NCBI GenBank assembly: GCA_036871055.1
Contig: CP141893.1
Location: 1,674,001 to 1,738,000, forward strand
DNA length: 64,000 bases
DNA from: Bisbaumannia sp015645095
GTDB lineage: Bacteria; Pseudomonadota; Gammaproteobacteria; Pseudomonadales; Halomonadaceae
Reading direction: 5' to 3'
The notes beneath the pieces were generated by a model. That model ran no database searches, was not told the DNA's origin, and was given only the letters and a program-made list of their open reading frames with translations. Made by a program: the position numbers and the translations under genes. Shown here one piece after another: positions 9,519-17,105 of the stretch (position 1 is its first letter; the number at the start of each line of letters is the position of its first letter).

Positions 9519-9548
9519 GACGACGCCCCGCATCAGCGGGGCGTCGTC
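9519..9548. terminator. Bidirectional terminator-like hairpin after PLD gene
   Basis: Perfect 13-bp stem GACGACGCCCCGC/GCGGGGCGTCGTC with loop ATCA, 13 bases after the stop of the PLD-like gene. It has no long T-tract on either side. It separates the plus-strand gene from the minus-strand tRNA-Leu. Confidence 0.6.
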
Positions 9549-9610
9549 CGTATTCGAGTTCGCCGATCGTGCCATGGCGAGATGGCTAAGGCGTTGAAAA
9601 CAGAGAAATA

Positions 9611-9695
<85 letters not shown>

Positions 9696-9735
9696 GGGGT
9701 GAACGGAGCCCGTTGGCTCGTCGACAGGGCCCCAT

Positions 9736-9763
9736 ATTCTAGGTGAATAGTGCCTCAAGTCAA
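9736..9763 (-). promoter_or_regulatory. Promoter for tRNA-Leu(UAG)
   Basis: On the minus strand TTGACT (9763-9758), a 16-base spacer and TAGAAT (9741-9736) form a good sigma-70 promoter 41 bases before the tRNA. It overlaps the last codons of bioD, so the tRNA has its own promoter inside the upstream gene's end. A GC-rich discriminator follows, as expected for a growth-controlled tRNA promoter. Confidence 0.7.
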
Positions 9764-10459
9764 GGCGTTATTGGCTTCCCCGGGGAGCCGCAGATGGGCC
9801 GCGGCGGCGCTCGCCAGGGCCTGGGGCGAGCCCCTCCCCAGGGGCGGCACCACCCCCAGGCAGGGCTCGGGCAGGTGGTGGCGCAGGCAGGCCAGGTTGG
9901 CGGCCTGCTCGGCCATGTCGGCATCGATGCCGTTGGCCACCCAGCCGGCTAGGGTCAGGCCATCGGTGCGGATCGCCTCGGCGCTGAGCCGGGCGTGATT
10001 GATGGCGCCCAGCTTGAGCCCCACCACCAGGATCACCGGCAGCCCCAGGCGCGCGGCCAGGCCGGCCAGGTCTTCCCGGTCGTTGAGGGGCACCCGCCAG
10101 CCCCCGGCGCCCTCCACCAGGATCAGGTCCCGGGGCAGCGCCAGGCTCGGGGCCAGGGCCCCGGCCAGGCCGGTCAGGGTCAGGCGCTCGCCGGCTTGCT
10201 CCGCCGCCAGGTGGGGAGCGATGGCGGGGGCATAGGCGTGGGGGTTGATGGCGGCATAGTCCATGGCCGGAGTGCTGACGGCCTGGAGGGCCAGGGCATC
10301 GGCGTTACGCAGGCCCTGCGGGGTCGCTTCGCAGCCGGAGGCCACCGGCTTGAGGCCCAGGGTGGTGAGGCCGGCGCCTCTCGCCCGGGCCAGCAGGCCG
10401 GTGGCCACCAGGGTCTTGCCAGCGTCGGTATCGGTTCCGGTAATAAAGTAGGTGTTCAT
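9755..10459 (-). CDS. bioD: Dethiobiotin synthetase BioD
   Basis: ATP-dependent carboxylation of 7,8-diaminopelargonate to dethiobiotin, the penultimate step of biotin synthesis. 234 residues. P-loop FITGTDTDAGKT at about 5-16, LKPVASGCE near 36, and the VEGAGGWRVPLND motif near 115 are diagnostic. It is the last gene of the minus-strand bioB-F-H-C-D operon. A 48-base gap separates it from bioC, in contrast to the overlapping junctions upstream, and this gap contains a partial copy of the bioC 3' end. bioA is not in the window. Confidence 0.96.
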   Translation of the reverse strand: MNTYFITGTDTDAGKTLVATGLLARARGAGLTTLGLKPVASGCEATPQGLRNADALALQAVSTPAMDYAAINPHAYAPAIAPHLAAEQAGERLTLTGLAGALAPSLALPRDLILVEGAGGWRVPLNDREDLAGLAARLGLPVILVVGLKLGAINHARLSAEAIRTDGLTLAGWVANGIDADMAEQAANLACLRHHLPEPCLGVVPPLGRGSPQALASAAAAHLRLPGEANNALT

Positions 10460-10507
10460 TATCGGCTCATTTATCGAGGATCGAGCATTGGCCCGTGCGG
10501 GTCCGAT

Positions 10508-11320
10508 TTATCTGTCGAGGATCAGGGTCAGGCGTTGGTAGCTGACCGGCAGACCCGCGGGCTCCCGCAGGCCCTCGAAGCGCTCTCGGGCCCGGGCCAG
10601 GTCGGCGCGGCCCAGGCGCGGCGCGTCCTTGTCCGGGGCCACCTGGGCGCCGACCCCCTTGATGGAAGCCATCACCGCCGCCAGGTCCGGGTAGAAGAAG
10701 CGCTCCCGGGCGCTCTCCAGGCGCACCCGGGCAAAGCCGGCTCGCCGGGCCGCTGCCTCGAGCCCCTCCGCATCGATGAAGTCGAGCAGGGCGGCGGGGC
10801 GGCCGGGTCGCGACCAGGCCATGGCCACTTCGGCCAGGGTGCCGGGGCCCAGGGTATTGATCAGGGCACGGCCACCGGGGCGAAGTACCCGTCGTGCCTC
10901 GGCGAGCACCGTCGTGACGTCCGGGCACCACTGGATCGCCAGGTTGGAGAAGAGCAGGTCCAGGCTGCCGTTGGCCAGGGGCAGGGCGGCGGCATCGCCG
11001 GGCACCCAGGCGATGGCCTCGCCGTGCCGGCGCCGGGCTTCGGTGAGCATGGCCGGGGCCAGGTCGAGGCCGATCACCCGGGCCATGGGGTAGTGAGCCG
11101 CCAGGCGAGCGCTCCAGTGGCCGGGGCCGCAGCCCAGATCGAGGATCGTCTCGGCATGTGCCGGCAGGTGGCGCCAGAGGTGCTCGCCGAGGGCGGCCTG
11201 GGCCGCGGCGCGTCGGCAGTAATGGGGGGCCGCGCGGCCGAAGGCCCGGGCCACCCGGCGCCGCCAGTCCGGCGGCTCGGCGCCTCGCTCGTCGGCCTGG
11301 GTGGGCAGGGGAGCGGTCAT
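10508..11320 (-). CDS. bioC: Malonyl-ACP O-methyltransferase BioC
   Basis: SAM-dependent methyltransferase that esterifies malonyl-ACP so that it can enter fatty acid synthesis as the pimelate precursor. About 270 residues from the ATG at 11320, which overlaps the bioH stop by four bases. SAM-binding motif I is ILDLGCGPGHWSARLA near residue 60; FSNLAIQWCPD and VLRPGGRALINTLGPGTLAE are BioC-type. The order bioH-bioC and the presence of BioH fix the BioC/BioH route to pimeloyl-ACP. The frame is open much further upstream through bioH, but that part is not BioC. Confidence 0.95.
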   Translation of the reverse strand: MTAPLPTQADERGAEPPDWRRRVARAFGRAAPHYCRRAAAQAALGEHLWRHLPAHAETILDLGCGPGHWSARLAAHYPMARVIGLDLAPAMLTEARRRHGEAIAWVPGDAAALPLANGSLDLLFSNLAIQWCPDVTTVLAEARRVLRPGGRALINTLGPGTLAEVAMAWSRPGRPAALLDFIDAEGLEAAARRAGFARVRLESARERFFYPDLAAVMASIKGVGAQVAPDKDAPRLGRADLARARERFEGLREPAGLPVSYQRLTLILDR

Positions 11321-12015
11321 GCGCCGACCTCCAGGGCCAGGCCCTCGAGATGCTGAACCAGTACCGCCGGGTGGCTCAGGTGGGGGCAGTGGCCGGCCTC
11401 GGCGAGCAGCATCTCGTCCGCCAGTGGTGCCGGAAGCAGCGGATCCCGGGTGCCGCGCAGTCGTCGGATGGGACAGGGCGGGGCAGCCAGTGTCGCGCTG
11501 ATATCCAGGCTTGCCAGTTGATCGAGGCCGGCCGCCAGGGTGGCCTGGCCGGCGCGGGGCGTCTCCCCGAGCAGGTCTCGGAGCCGCCGATGGGCCTGGC
11601 GAGGCCCCGGCTCGCCGCTCAGCTGATGGCGCAGGAAGTGGCGCCAGGTGGCGTGGGGGTCCCGTTGGAAGGCACGTTGGAAGCTGGCGAGCTCCGCCGG
11701 CGATACCGGTCCGGCGGTGAAGCGTGGGGCGCAGCCCAGCAGCACCAGGCCCCTGGGCGGGGGGAGGTGATCGAGCAGTGCGGCAGCCAGCAGGCCACCC
11801 AGGGACCAGCCGACCCAGAGCGCGTCGCGGGGCAGGGCCTCGGCCATGGCCGCGGCGAGCCTGTCGAGGGCGCCGGGCGTGGCCAGGGCGGGAGCCTCGC
11901 CGTAGCCGGGCCAATCGGGCGTCGAGACCTCTACCCCGGCGGACCAGTGGGGCGTCAGGGGCTGCCAGATACGCGCATCGCAACCCCAGCCGGAGAGTAG
12001 CACCAGGTGACTCAC
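11317..12015 (-). CDS. bioH: Pimeloyl-ACP methyl ester carboxylesterase BioH
   Basis: Alpha/beta-hydrolase that removes the methyl ester from pimeloyl-ACP methyl ester, ending chain elongation for biotin. 232 residues, slightly shorter than the E. coli enzyme. HGW-type start LLSGWGCDARIWQ with the oxyanion region, nucleophile elbow VGWSLGG near residue 93, the catalytic Asp probably in RGTRDPLLP and the catalytic His in EAGHCPHLSHP near the C terminus. Overlaps bioF by four bases and bioC by four bases, so the three are translationally coupled. Confidence 0.93.
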   Translation of the reverse strand: MSHLVLLSGWGCDARIWQPLTPHWSAGVEVSTPDWPGYGEAPALATPGALDRLAAAMAEALPRDALWVGWSLGGLLAAALLDHLPPPRGLVLLGCAPRFTAGPVSPAELASFQRAFQRDPHATWRHFLRHQLSGEPGPRQAHRRLRDLLGETPRAGQATLAAGLDQLASLDISATLAAPPCPIRRLRGTRDPLLPAPLADEMLLAEAGHCPHLSHPAVLVQHLEGLALEVGA

Positions 12016-13172
12016 GGCAGTGGTTCCGGGTCGGCGGTGAGCAGTTCGGCGAGCCGCTCCAGCAGCTCGTCGATATCCTCCCGGCGGTGGCCGCTGGAGA
12101 GGGTGATGCGCAGCCGTCCCTGGCCCTGGGGGACCGTGGGTGGGCGAATGGCGCCGACCATGAAACCGGCTTCCCGCAACGCCAGGCTCCAGCGCATCAC
12201 CCGGGCGCTGTCGCCCAGCAGCAGGGGCTGGATGGGGGTCGGCGAGGGCAGTAGCGGCAGCTTCAGCTCGGCGGCCCGGGTTCGGAAGTGGTCGAGATGC
12301 GCCTGCAGTCGCCGGCGACGTTCCGGTTCCGTCTCGAGGATATCCAGGGCGCGCAGGGTCGCCATGGCCATCCCGGGAGGCTGGGCGGTGGTGTAGATAT
12401 AAGGGCGGGCAAACTGGATCAGGGTGTCGATCAACAGGTCATCGCCGGCCACGAAGGCGCCGGCGGTGCCCAGGGCCTTGCCCAGGGTGCCGACCAGTAT
12501 CGGCACCTGCTCGGCATCGAAGCGCCGACCCACGCAGCCATCGCCATTCTCGCCCAGTACCCCGATCCCATGGGCATCATCGATCATCAGCCAGGCGTCG
12601 TGACGGGCGCAGGCCGTCGCCAGGCCATCGATATCCGCCATATCACCGTCCATGCTGAAGACGGCATCGCTGACCACCAGGCGTGGCCCGCCCTCCTCGG
12701 CTCGCCCGAGCAGGCGATCCAGGTCGGCCAGGTCGCGGTGGTGGAAGCGGCGGCTGCGGGCCCCGGCCAGCTGTGCCCCGTCCAGCAGGGAGGCGTGGTT
12801 GAGGCGGTCCTGGAAGATATGGGTCTGGCGGTCGCAGAGGGCCTGGAGGGTGCCGAAATTGGCCATGTAACCGGTGGAGAAGAGCAGTGCCCGGGGACGA
12901 CCGGTGAGATCGGCGAGTCGCTCCTCCAGCAGTTGATGGGGCAGCAGGTGGCCATTGACCAGGTGTGAGGCCCCGGCTCCGCTACCGAAGCGCCGGGCGC
13001 CCTGGGACTGGGCTTCGGCCAGCCGCGGGTCCCGGGCCAGGCCCAGGTAGTCGTTGCTGGCGAAGTCGCGCACCCGGCTGCCCGGGGCCGGCGTCATGGT
13101 GAGCCGTTCGCGCCATAGCCCCGCTTCACGCTGCCGGGCGAGGCGCGACGAGAGTCGCTGCCGCCACGCCAT
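12012..13172 (-). CDS. bioF: 8-amino-7-oxononanoate synthase BioF
   Basis: PLP-dependent condensation of pimeloyl-ACP with alanine. 386 residues, normal length. Substrate and cofactor motifs: ASNDYLGLARDPR near 40, GSGASHLVNGH near 70, DDAHGIGVLGENG near 205 with the PLP-contacting DDAH, and the Schiff-base lysine in GTLGKALGTAGAFV near 235. Its ATG shares one base with the bioB stop and its stop overlaps the bioH ATG. Second gene of the operon. Confidence 0.97.
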   Translation of the reverse strand: MAWRQRLSSRLARQREAGLWRERLTMTPAPGSRVRDFASNDYLGLARDPRLAEAQSQGARRFGSGAGASHLVNGHLLPHQLLEERLADLTGRPRALLFSTGYMANFGTLQALCDRQTHIFQDRLNHASLLDGAQLAGARSRRFHHRDLADLDRLLGRAEEGGPRLVVSDAVFSMDGDMADIDGLATACARHDAWLMIDDAHGIGVLGENGDGCVGRRFDAEQVPILVGTLGKALGTAGAFVAGDDLLIDTLIQFARPYIYTTAQPPGMAMATLRALDILETEPERRRRLQAHLDHFRTRAAELKLPLLPSPTPIQPLLLGDSARVMRWSLALREAGFMVGAIRPPTVPQGQGRLRITLSSGHRREDIDELLERLAELLTADPEPLP

Positions 13173-14233
13173 CAGGCCACCGTGGCGTCGTAGTAGAGGC
13201 CGGCGCCGGCCCGGCGCTGCATGGCTGTCTCCAGGGCCGCGGCCTGCTCGTGGTCGTCGCTGCAGGTCTCGCGCTGCTCCGGGTGCAGGCCGAGGCGCTC
13301 GAAGAGGCGCTTGTCCCGAGCCGCTTCGGGATTGTCGGTGGTCAGCAGGCGTTCGCCGTAAAAGATCGAGTTGGCGCCGGCCAGGAAGGCCAGGGCCTGG
13401 GTACTGTCGTCCATCTGTTCGCGTCCTGCGGAGAGTCGCACATGGCTTCTTGGCATCAGGATACGCGCCACGGCGATGGCGCGCACGAATTCGATGGGAT
13501 CCAGGTTGTCGACGTCTTCCAGGGGGGTGCCGGGTACCTTGACCAGCATATTGATCGGTACCGATTCCGGGTGCGGGTCGAGGCGGGCCAGTTGCTGGAG
13601 CAGGGCGGCCCGGTCGCGCCCCGATTCGCCCATGCCGAGGATGCCACCGGAGCAGATCTTCATGCCGGCCTCGCGCACATGGCCCAGGGTCTCGAGGCGA
13701 TCGGCATAGCTGCGGGTGGTGATGATCTCGCCGTAGTACTCCGGGGAGGTGTCCAGGTTGTGGTTGTAGTAGTCGAGGCCGGCCTCGGCCAGGCGCCGGG
13801 CCTGGGCGTCGTCGACCATGCCCAGGGTCATGCAGGTCTCCAGGCCCAGGGCCTTGACCCGCTTGACCATCTCCAGCACCACCGCCAGGTCCTTCTCCCG
13901 CGGGCTGCGCCAGGCCGCACCCATGCAGAAGCGGCTGGCGCCGGCGGCCTTGGCGGCCTCGGCCTGGGCCACTACCTTCTCGATCTCCAGCAGCTTCTCC
14001 TTGTCCAGCCCGGTGGTGTAGTGCCCCGACTGGGGACAGTACTTGCAGTCCTCGGGGCAGGCACCGGTCTTGATCGAGAGCAGGGTGGAGACCTGCACCG
14101 CATTGGCATCGAAGTGGGCGCGGTGCACCTGCTGAGCCTGGAACAGCAGGTCATTGAAGGGCAGGGCGAAGAGCGCCTCGATCTCGTCCACCGACCAGTC
14201 GTGGCGGGGTGGGGTGGGGCTGGCTAGAGTCAT
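13172..14233 (-). CDS. bioB: Biotin synthase BioB
   Basis: Radical-SAM enzyme that inserts sulfur into dethiobiotin to make biotin. 353 residues. The radical-SAM cluster is Cys59-Cys63-Cys66 in GACPEDCKYCPQSGHY; the second, sacrificial cluster region and KVPGTPLEDV, and the conserved Arg in HVRLSAGREQMDD, are present. First gene of the minus-strand biotin operon; a strong promoter with BirA-like half-sites lies about 50-110 bases upstream, divergent from comF. Confidence 0.98.
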   Translation of the reverse strand: MTLASPTPPRHDWSVDEIEALFALPFNDLLFQAQQVHRAHFDANAVQVSTLLSIKTGACPEDCKYCPQSGHYTTGLDKEKLLEIEKVVAQAEAAKAAGASRFCMGAAWRSPREKDLAVVLEMVKRVKALGLETCMTLGMVDDAQARRLAEAGLDYYNHNLDTSPEYYGEIITTRSYADRLETLGHVREAGMKICSGGILGMGESGRDRAALLQQLARLDPHPESVPINMLVKVPGTPLEDVDNLDPIEFVRAIAVARILMPRSHVRLSAGREQMDDSTQALAFLAGANSIFYGERLLTTDNPEAARDKRLFERLGLHPEQRETCSDDHEQAAALETAMQRRAGAGLYYDATVA

Positions 14234-14264
14234 GGTAGGGCTCGCGGCTGACTGAGTTAACTAT

Positions 14265-15011
14265 ATGAGTCACTTTGGGTTGACCACGATGATAGGGCGT
14301 GGCCACGTCTTGTCAACTTCGATCGTGCCTTGGGTTGACCGGGTGCTGCGTCATGCCCTGCCGGGGCGCTGTGCCTTCTGCCTGGGCCCGGCCGGCCGTC
14401 GGGGGCCCTGGTGTCACGACTGCCTGCTGGCCCTGCCCTGGAACCTGCCGGCCTGTCCGCGCTGCGGCGAGCCCCAGCCGGGGCAAGGGCTGGGCAGGCC
14501 CTGTGGCACCTGCCTGCGGCGGCCGCCGGCCTTCGACCTGACCCGGGCGCCGCTGCGCTATGAGAACGAGGTGAGCGGTTTGATCCGGGCCTTCAAGTTC
14601 CATGCTGCGCCCCGGGCCGGCAGCGTGCTGATGGAGCTGTTCTGGCGTGGCCTGCCGACCACGCCGGTGGAGGCGCTGGTGGCGGTGCCCCTGCATGACC
14701 GACGCGCCCGGCAGCGCGGCTTCAACCAGGCGGACTGGCTCGCCCGGCGCCTGGCGCGACGCCTCGAGCTGCCACTGATCGGGGCGGGGCGCCTGCGCGA
14801 CACCCTGAGCCAGCGCGGCCTCGATCGCCCGGCGCGCCGGAGCAACCTGCGCCGGGCCTTCCGGGTCGAGGCGCCATTGCCGGCGCGGGTCGCCCTGGTG
14901 GATGACGTCATGACCACCGGGGCGACCCTGGATGCCCTGGCGATCGCCTGCCGCCGGGCCGGCGCCGAGACGATCGAGGCCTGGGTGATGGCACGCACGC
15001 CGCTGGAATAA
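14265..15011 (+). CDS. comF: ComF family amidophosphoribosyltransferase-like protein
   Basis: ComF proteins are needed for DNA uptake in naturally competent bacteria and are widespread elsewhere, often next to bioB as here. Up to 248 residues. An N-terminal four-Cys zinc module (CAFC, CHDC, CPRCGEPQ, CGTC) is followed by a type-I phosphoribosyltransferase fold with RQRGFNQADWLARRLA and the PRPP loop VALVDDVMTTGAT near residue 210. The start is uncertain: ATG 14265 and ATG 14289 lie inside the bio promoter region; GTG 14325 is the best alternative and starts closest to the conserved Cys module. The 11-base stop-containing motif CTGGAATAAGC is repeated at 15003 and 15025. Confidence 0.88.
   Translation: MSHFGLTTMIGRGHVLSTSIVPWVDRVLRHALPGRCAFCLGPAGRRGPWCHDCLLALPWNLPACPRCGEPQPGQGLGRPCGTCLRRPPAFDLTRAPLRYENEVSGLIRAFKFHAAPRAGSVLMELFWRGLPTTPVEALVAVPLHDRRARQRGFNQADWLARRLARRLELPLIGAGRLRDTLSQRGLDRPARRSNLRRAFRVEAPLPARVALVDDVMTTGATLDALAIACRRAGAETIEAWVMARTPLE
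14289..14316 (-). promoter_or_regulatory. bioB promoter with near-consensus boxes
   Basis: On the minus strand a perfect TTGACA (14316-14311), a 16-base spacer and TATCAT (14294-14289) give a strong sigma-70 promoter, with transcription starting about 50 bases before the bioB ATG. The -35 box is embedded in TTGTCAAC (14310-14317), which resembles a BirA operator half-site, so repression by BirA would block polymerase directly. Confidence 0.72.
14310..14341. promoter_or_regulatory. Candidate BirA (biotin repressor) operator
   Basis: TTGTCAAC (14310-14317), 16 bases, then GTTGACCG (14334-14341) follow the BirA palindrome layout known from enterobacteria (TTGTAAAC-N18-GTTTACAA, spacing within a few bases). 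The left half is good, the right half differs at the last two positions. A further GGTTGACC lies at 14278-14285. Biotin operons without a local birA are commonly controlled by BirA, so the assignment is plausible but not proven. Confidence 0.4.
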
Positions 15012-15102
15012 GCCTCGCGCTCTCCTGGAATAAGCGGCGATGAGAGGCCATGGGGCTGCTATCATGGCCAGACCCTCTCCCAGCACCAGCAAAGGACGCG
15101 CC

Positions 15103-16098
15103 ATGACGCCGGATCCACACCCCTTCGAATCCCTCTCGCCGGCTCGGGTGGTCGAGGCGGTGGAGTCCCTGGGCTTCTGGCTGCCCGGTGAGCCCTTCGC
15201 CCTGAACAGCTACGAGAACCGGGTCTTTCAGCTGCATGACGAGGAGCGCCGGCGCTGGGTGGTGAAGTTCTACCGCCCCAACCGCTGGGCGGATGCGGCG
15301 ATCCAGGAGGAGCATGACTTCCTGGCCGAGCTGGTGGCCGAGGGCGTGCCGGTGGCCGCCCCCTGGCGCAGTGACCAGGGCACCAGCCTGCATCGCCATC
15401 AGGGCTTCCGCTTCGCGCTCTTCCCGCAGCTGCCGGGGGGCGCCCCGGAGCTCGATAACCCGGATCATCTGTTCGCCCTGGGCGAGCTGATCGGGCGCCT
15501 GCATGCGGTGGGACAACGCGGCGAATTCGTTCATCGGCGGCGGCTCGAGCCCGGCCCGCTCGCCGAGGAGAGCCGTCGTATCGTGCTCGACGGGCCCTGG
15601 CTCAATGCCCGCCAGCGTCGGGCCTATGAACGCATCAGCGGTGAGCTGGCGGTGGCCATCCTCGAGCGGCCCTGGCCCGAGAGCGCGATGATTCGCGCCC
15701 ATGGCGATTGCCATCTGGGCAATATGCTCGGCCGCGACGGCGACTTTGCCCTGGTCGACTTCGACGACTGCCTGATGGCCCCGGCGGTGCAGGATCTCTG
15801 GATGCTGCTCAGTGCCCAGCACGAACAGGAGTGGCAGATGCAGCTCTCGGAACTGCTCGAGGGGTATGAGCAGGCCTGCGATTTCGACCGCCGCCAGTTG
15901 CGCTGGATCGAGGCGTTGCGGGGGCTGCGCCTGATGCGCCATAGCGCCTGGCTGGTGGCGCGCTGGGAGGATCCGGCCTTCCCGCGGGTCTTCCCCTGGG
16001 TCGCCGAGGCGGGATACTGGGATCAGCATATCCGCGACCTGGAGCAGCAGTGCCTGGCCTTGAACGCCCGGCCACGCTGGCTGGCGGGGCCGGAGTAA
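15103..16098 (+). CDS. srkA: Stress response kinase A (SrkA/YihE/RdoA family)
   Basis: Ser/Thr kinase of the choline/aminoglycoside-kinase fold that counters stress-induced death in enterobacteria. About 331 residues from ATG 15103, preceded by AAAGGA. Nucleotide-binding region SYENRVFQLHDEE and VVKFYRPNRW near the N terminus; catalytic loop IRAHGDCHLGNML near residue 205; metal-binding LVDFDDCLMAP near 225. The family motif FALFPQLPGG is also present. Alone on the plus strand between comF and a terminator. The sequence AGTAACGCCGG, containing the stop, recurs 30 bases downstream. Confidence 0.93.
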   Translation: MTPDPHPFESLSPARVVEAVESLGFWLPGEPFALNSYENRVFQLHDEERRRWVVKFYRPNRWADAAIQEEHDFLAELVAEGVPVAAPWRSDQGTSLHRHQGFRFALFPQLPGGAPELDNPDHLFALGELIGRLHAVGQRGEFVHRRRLEPGPLAEESRRIVLDGPWLNARQRRAYERISGELAVAILERPWPESAMIRAHGDCHLGNMLGRDGDFALVDFDDCLMAPAVQDLWMLLSAQHEQEWQMQLSELLEGYEQACDFDRRQLRWIEALRGLRLMRHSAWLVARWEDPAFPRVFPWVAEAGYWDQHIRDLEQQCLALNARPRWLAGPE

Positions 16099-16134
16099 CG
16101 CCGGCTAGCCCGTATCGGGAAGCAGTAACGCCGG

Positions 16135-16159
16135 AGGCCCAGCCAGGTTGGCTGGGCCT
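16135..16159. terminator. Terminator between srkA and the 16191 gene
   Basis: Perfect 10-bp inverted repeat AGGCCCAGCC/GGCTGGGCCT with loop AGGTT. It lies between the convergent ends of srkA and the secreted-protein gene and probably serves both. No strong T-tract. Confidence 0.6.
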
Positions 16160-16190
16160 CCGATGCAATGGACGGCGGAGATCACGGCGA

Positions 16191-16742
16191 TCAGGGGGCC
16201 TCGGCAGCCTCTGCCTGACGACGTTGCTCATTGATGCGTGCCGATGGATTGTCCTGGGGCTCCAGGGTCAACTCGCCACCCAGCTGCAGGGTAAAGGCCC
16301 GGGAGGGCTCGAGGCGTGCCTCGCTGCACTGGGCGTCCACGCAGGCATTCAGCCCGAAGCGGCCGTCGTCGTCGTAGGCGCTGGCGGACAACTCGCCGCT
16401 GAAGATCTCGCTCTCGCTGCCCTGGGTGGCGATGCAGGTCAGGGTGCGGGCCGAGACCCGCAAGCGGTCGCCGTCCAACAGGCCGTCGGCGGTGATCAGG
16501 CAGTGAGACGGCAGGGCATAGTCGCCGGCGGCATCGGCCACCGGGCGCAACAGCATATCGCTGTAGCGTGGAGCGTCGGCGCTGAAACCGACGGACTCGA
16601 TAACGGCGACCTCGATCACTGCCTCATCGGGCAGGTAGAGGGTGTCGGCTTGGGCGACCTCAGCACTCAGGCCGGCACTCAGCAGCAGTGACGCTGACAG
16701 GCCGGAGAGCAGGGAGGTGAGCCGAAGGGGGCGGTGTGCCAT
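16191..16742 (-). CDS. Secreted protein of unknown function with TraB-like block
   Basis: 183 residues from the ATG at 16742. The first 32 residues form a clear signal peptide (basic start MAHRPLRLTS, hydrophobic LLSGLSASLLLSAG, cut near VAQA-DT). The mature part has a conserved-looking core: LPSHCLITADGLLDGDRLRV, then ARTLTCIAT and a DDDGRFGLN stretch, plus two further Cys. By eye this order (Cys, then R-x-S/L-x-T-L-C, then DGR-x-G) resembles a piece of TraB/VirB10-type conjugation proteins, but the match is short and no other conjugation gene is near. The C-terminal RINEQRRQAEAAEAP is charged. I do not assign a function. Probably monocistronic. Confidence 0.7.
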   Translation of the reverse strand: MAHRPLRLTSLLSGLSASLLLSAGLSAEVAQADTLYLPDEAVIEVAVIESVGFSADAPRYSDMLLRPVADAAGDYALPSHCLITADGLLDGDRLRVSARTLTCIATQGSESEIFSGELSASAYDDDGRFGLNACVDAQCSEARLEPSRAFTLQLGGELTLEPQDNPSARINEQRRQAEAAEAP

Positions 16743-16850
16743 GGCGGGACTCTCAATATGCAGGCAATAACCAATAGCAGGCAACAAGGCGTGATTCCAA
16801 GGCTCCCATGCTAGCACATCTCCTTGTCCGGCCGCAGGGCGGCGAGGCCG

Positions 16851-16869
16851 GCGTGACATTATGTCACGC
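16851..16869. promoter_or_regulatory. 19-bp perfect palindrome, operator-like
   Basis: GCGTGACAT-T-ATGTCACGC is a perfect 9-bp inverted repeat around a single T, between the divergent secreted-protein gene (start 16742) and folE (start 17106). Its size and symmetry suit a dimeric regulator. The regulator is unknown. The half-site GTCACGC/GCGTGAC also occurs, in the opposite arrangement with a TTG centre, at 22343-22359 upstream of groES. Confidence 0.5.
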
Positions 16870-17042
16870 GAGCGTGGCAGGGCGCGGATGGCGTCATCGC
16901 GGCGCGAGAAGACCTGCGGGGCCGGCGCCCATGCGCTAGAATCCCCCCCTTGACCGAGCCCGGCTCGGCGGATAGGCGCGTGGCGCTGGCATCACCAGTG
17001 GATCGCTGTCGCCCCGAGGATGCCCGCTAGGGCAGATATTCA

Positions 17043-17072
17043 TTGTACAAAACCTGTACCCGCTGCAATAAT
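17043..17072 (+). promoter_or_regulatory. Candidate folE promoter
   Basis: TTGTAC (17043-17048), an 18-base spacer and AATAAT (17067-17072) precede the folE ATG by 33 bases. A direct repeat TGTAC at 17044 and 17055 overlaps the -35 region and could be a regulator site. The segment 17030-17095 is much more AT-rich than its surroundings. Confidence 0.45.
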
Positions 17073-17105
17073 CTGTAGCGATATTTTCGACAAGTGGGCT
17101 ACACC

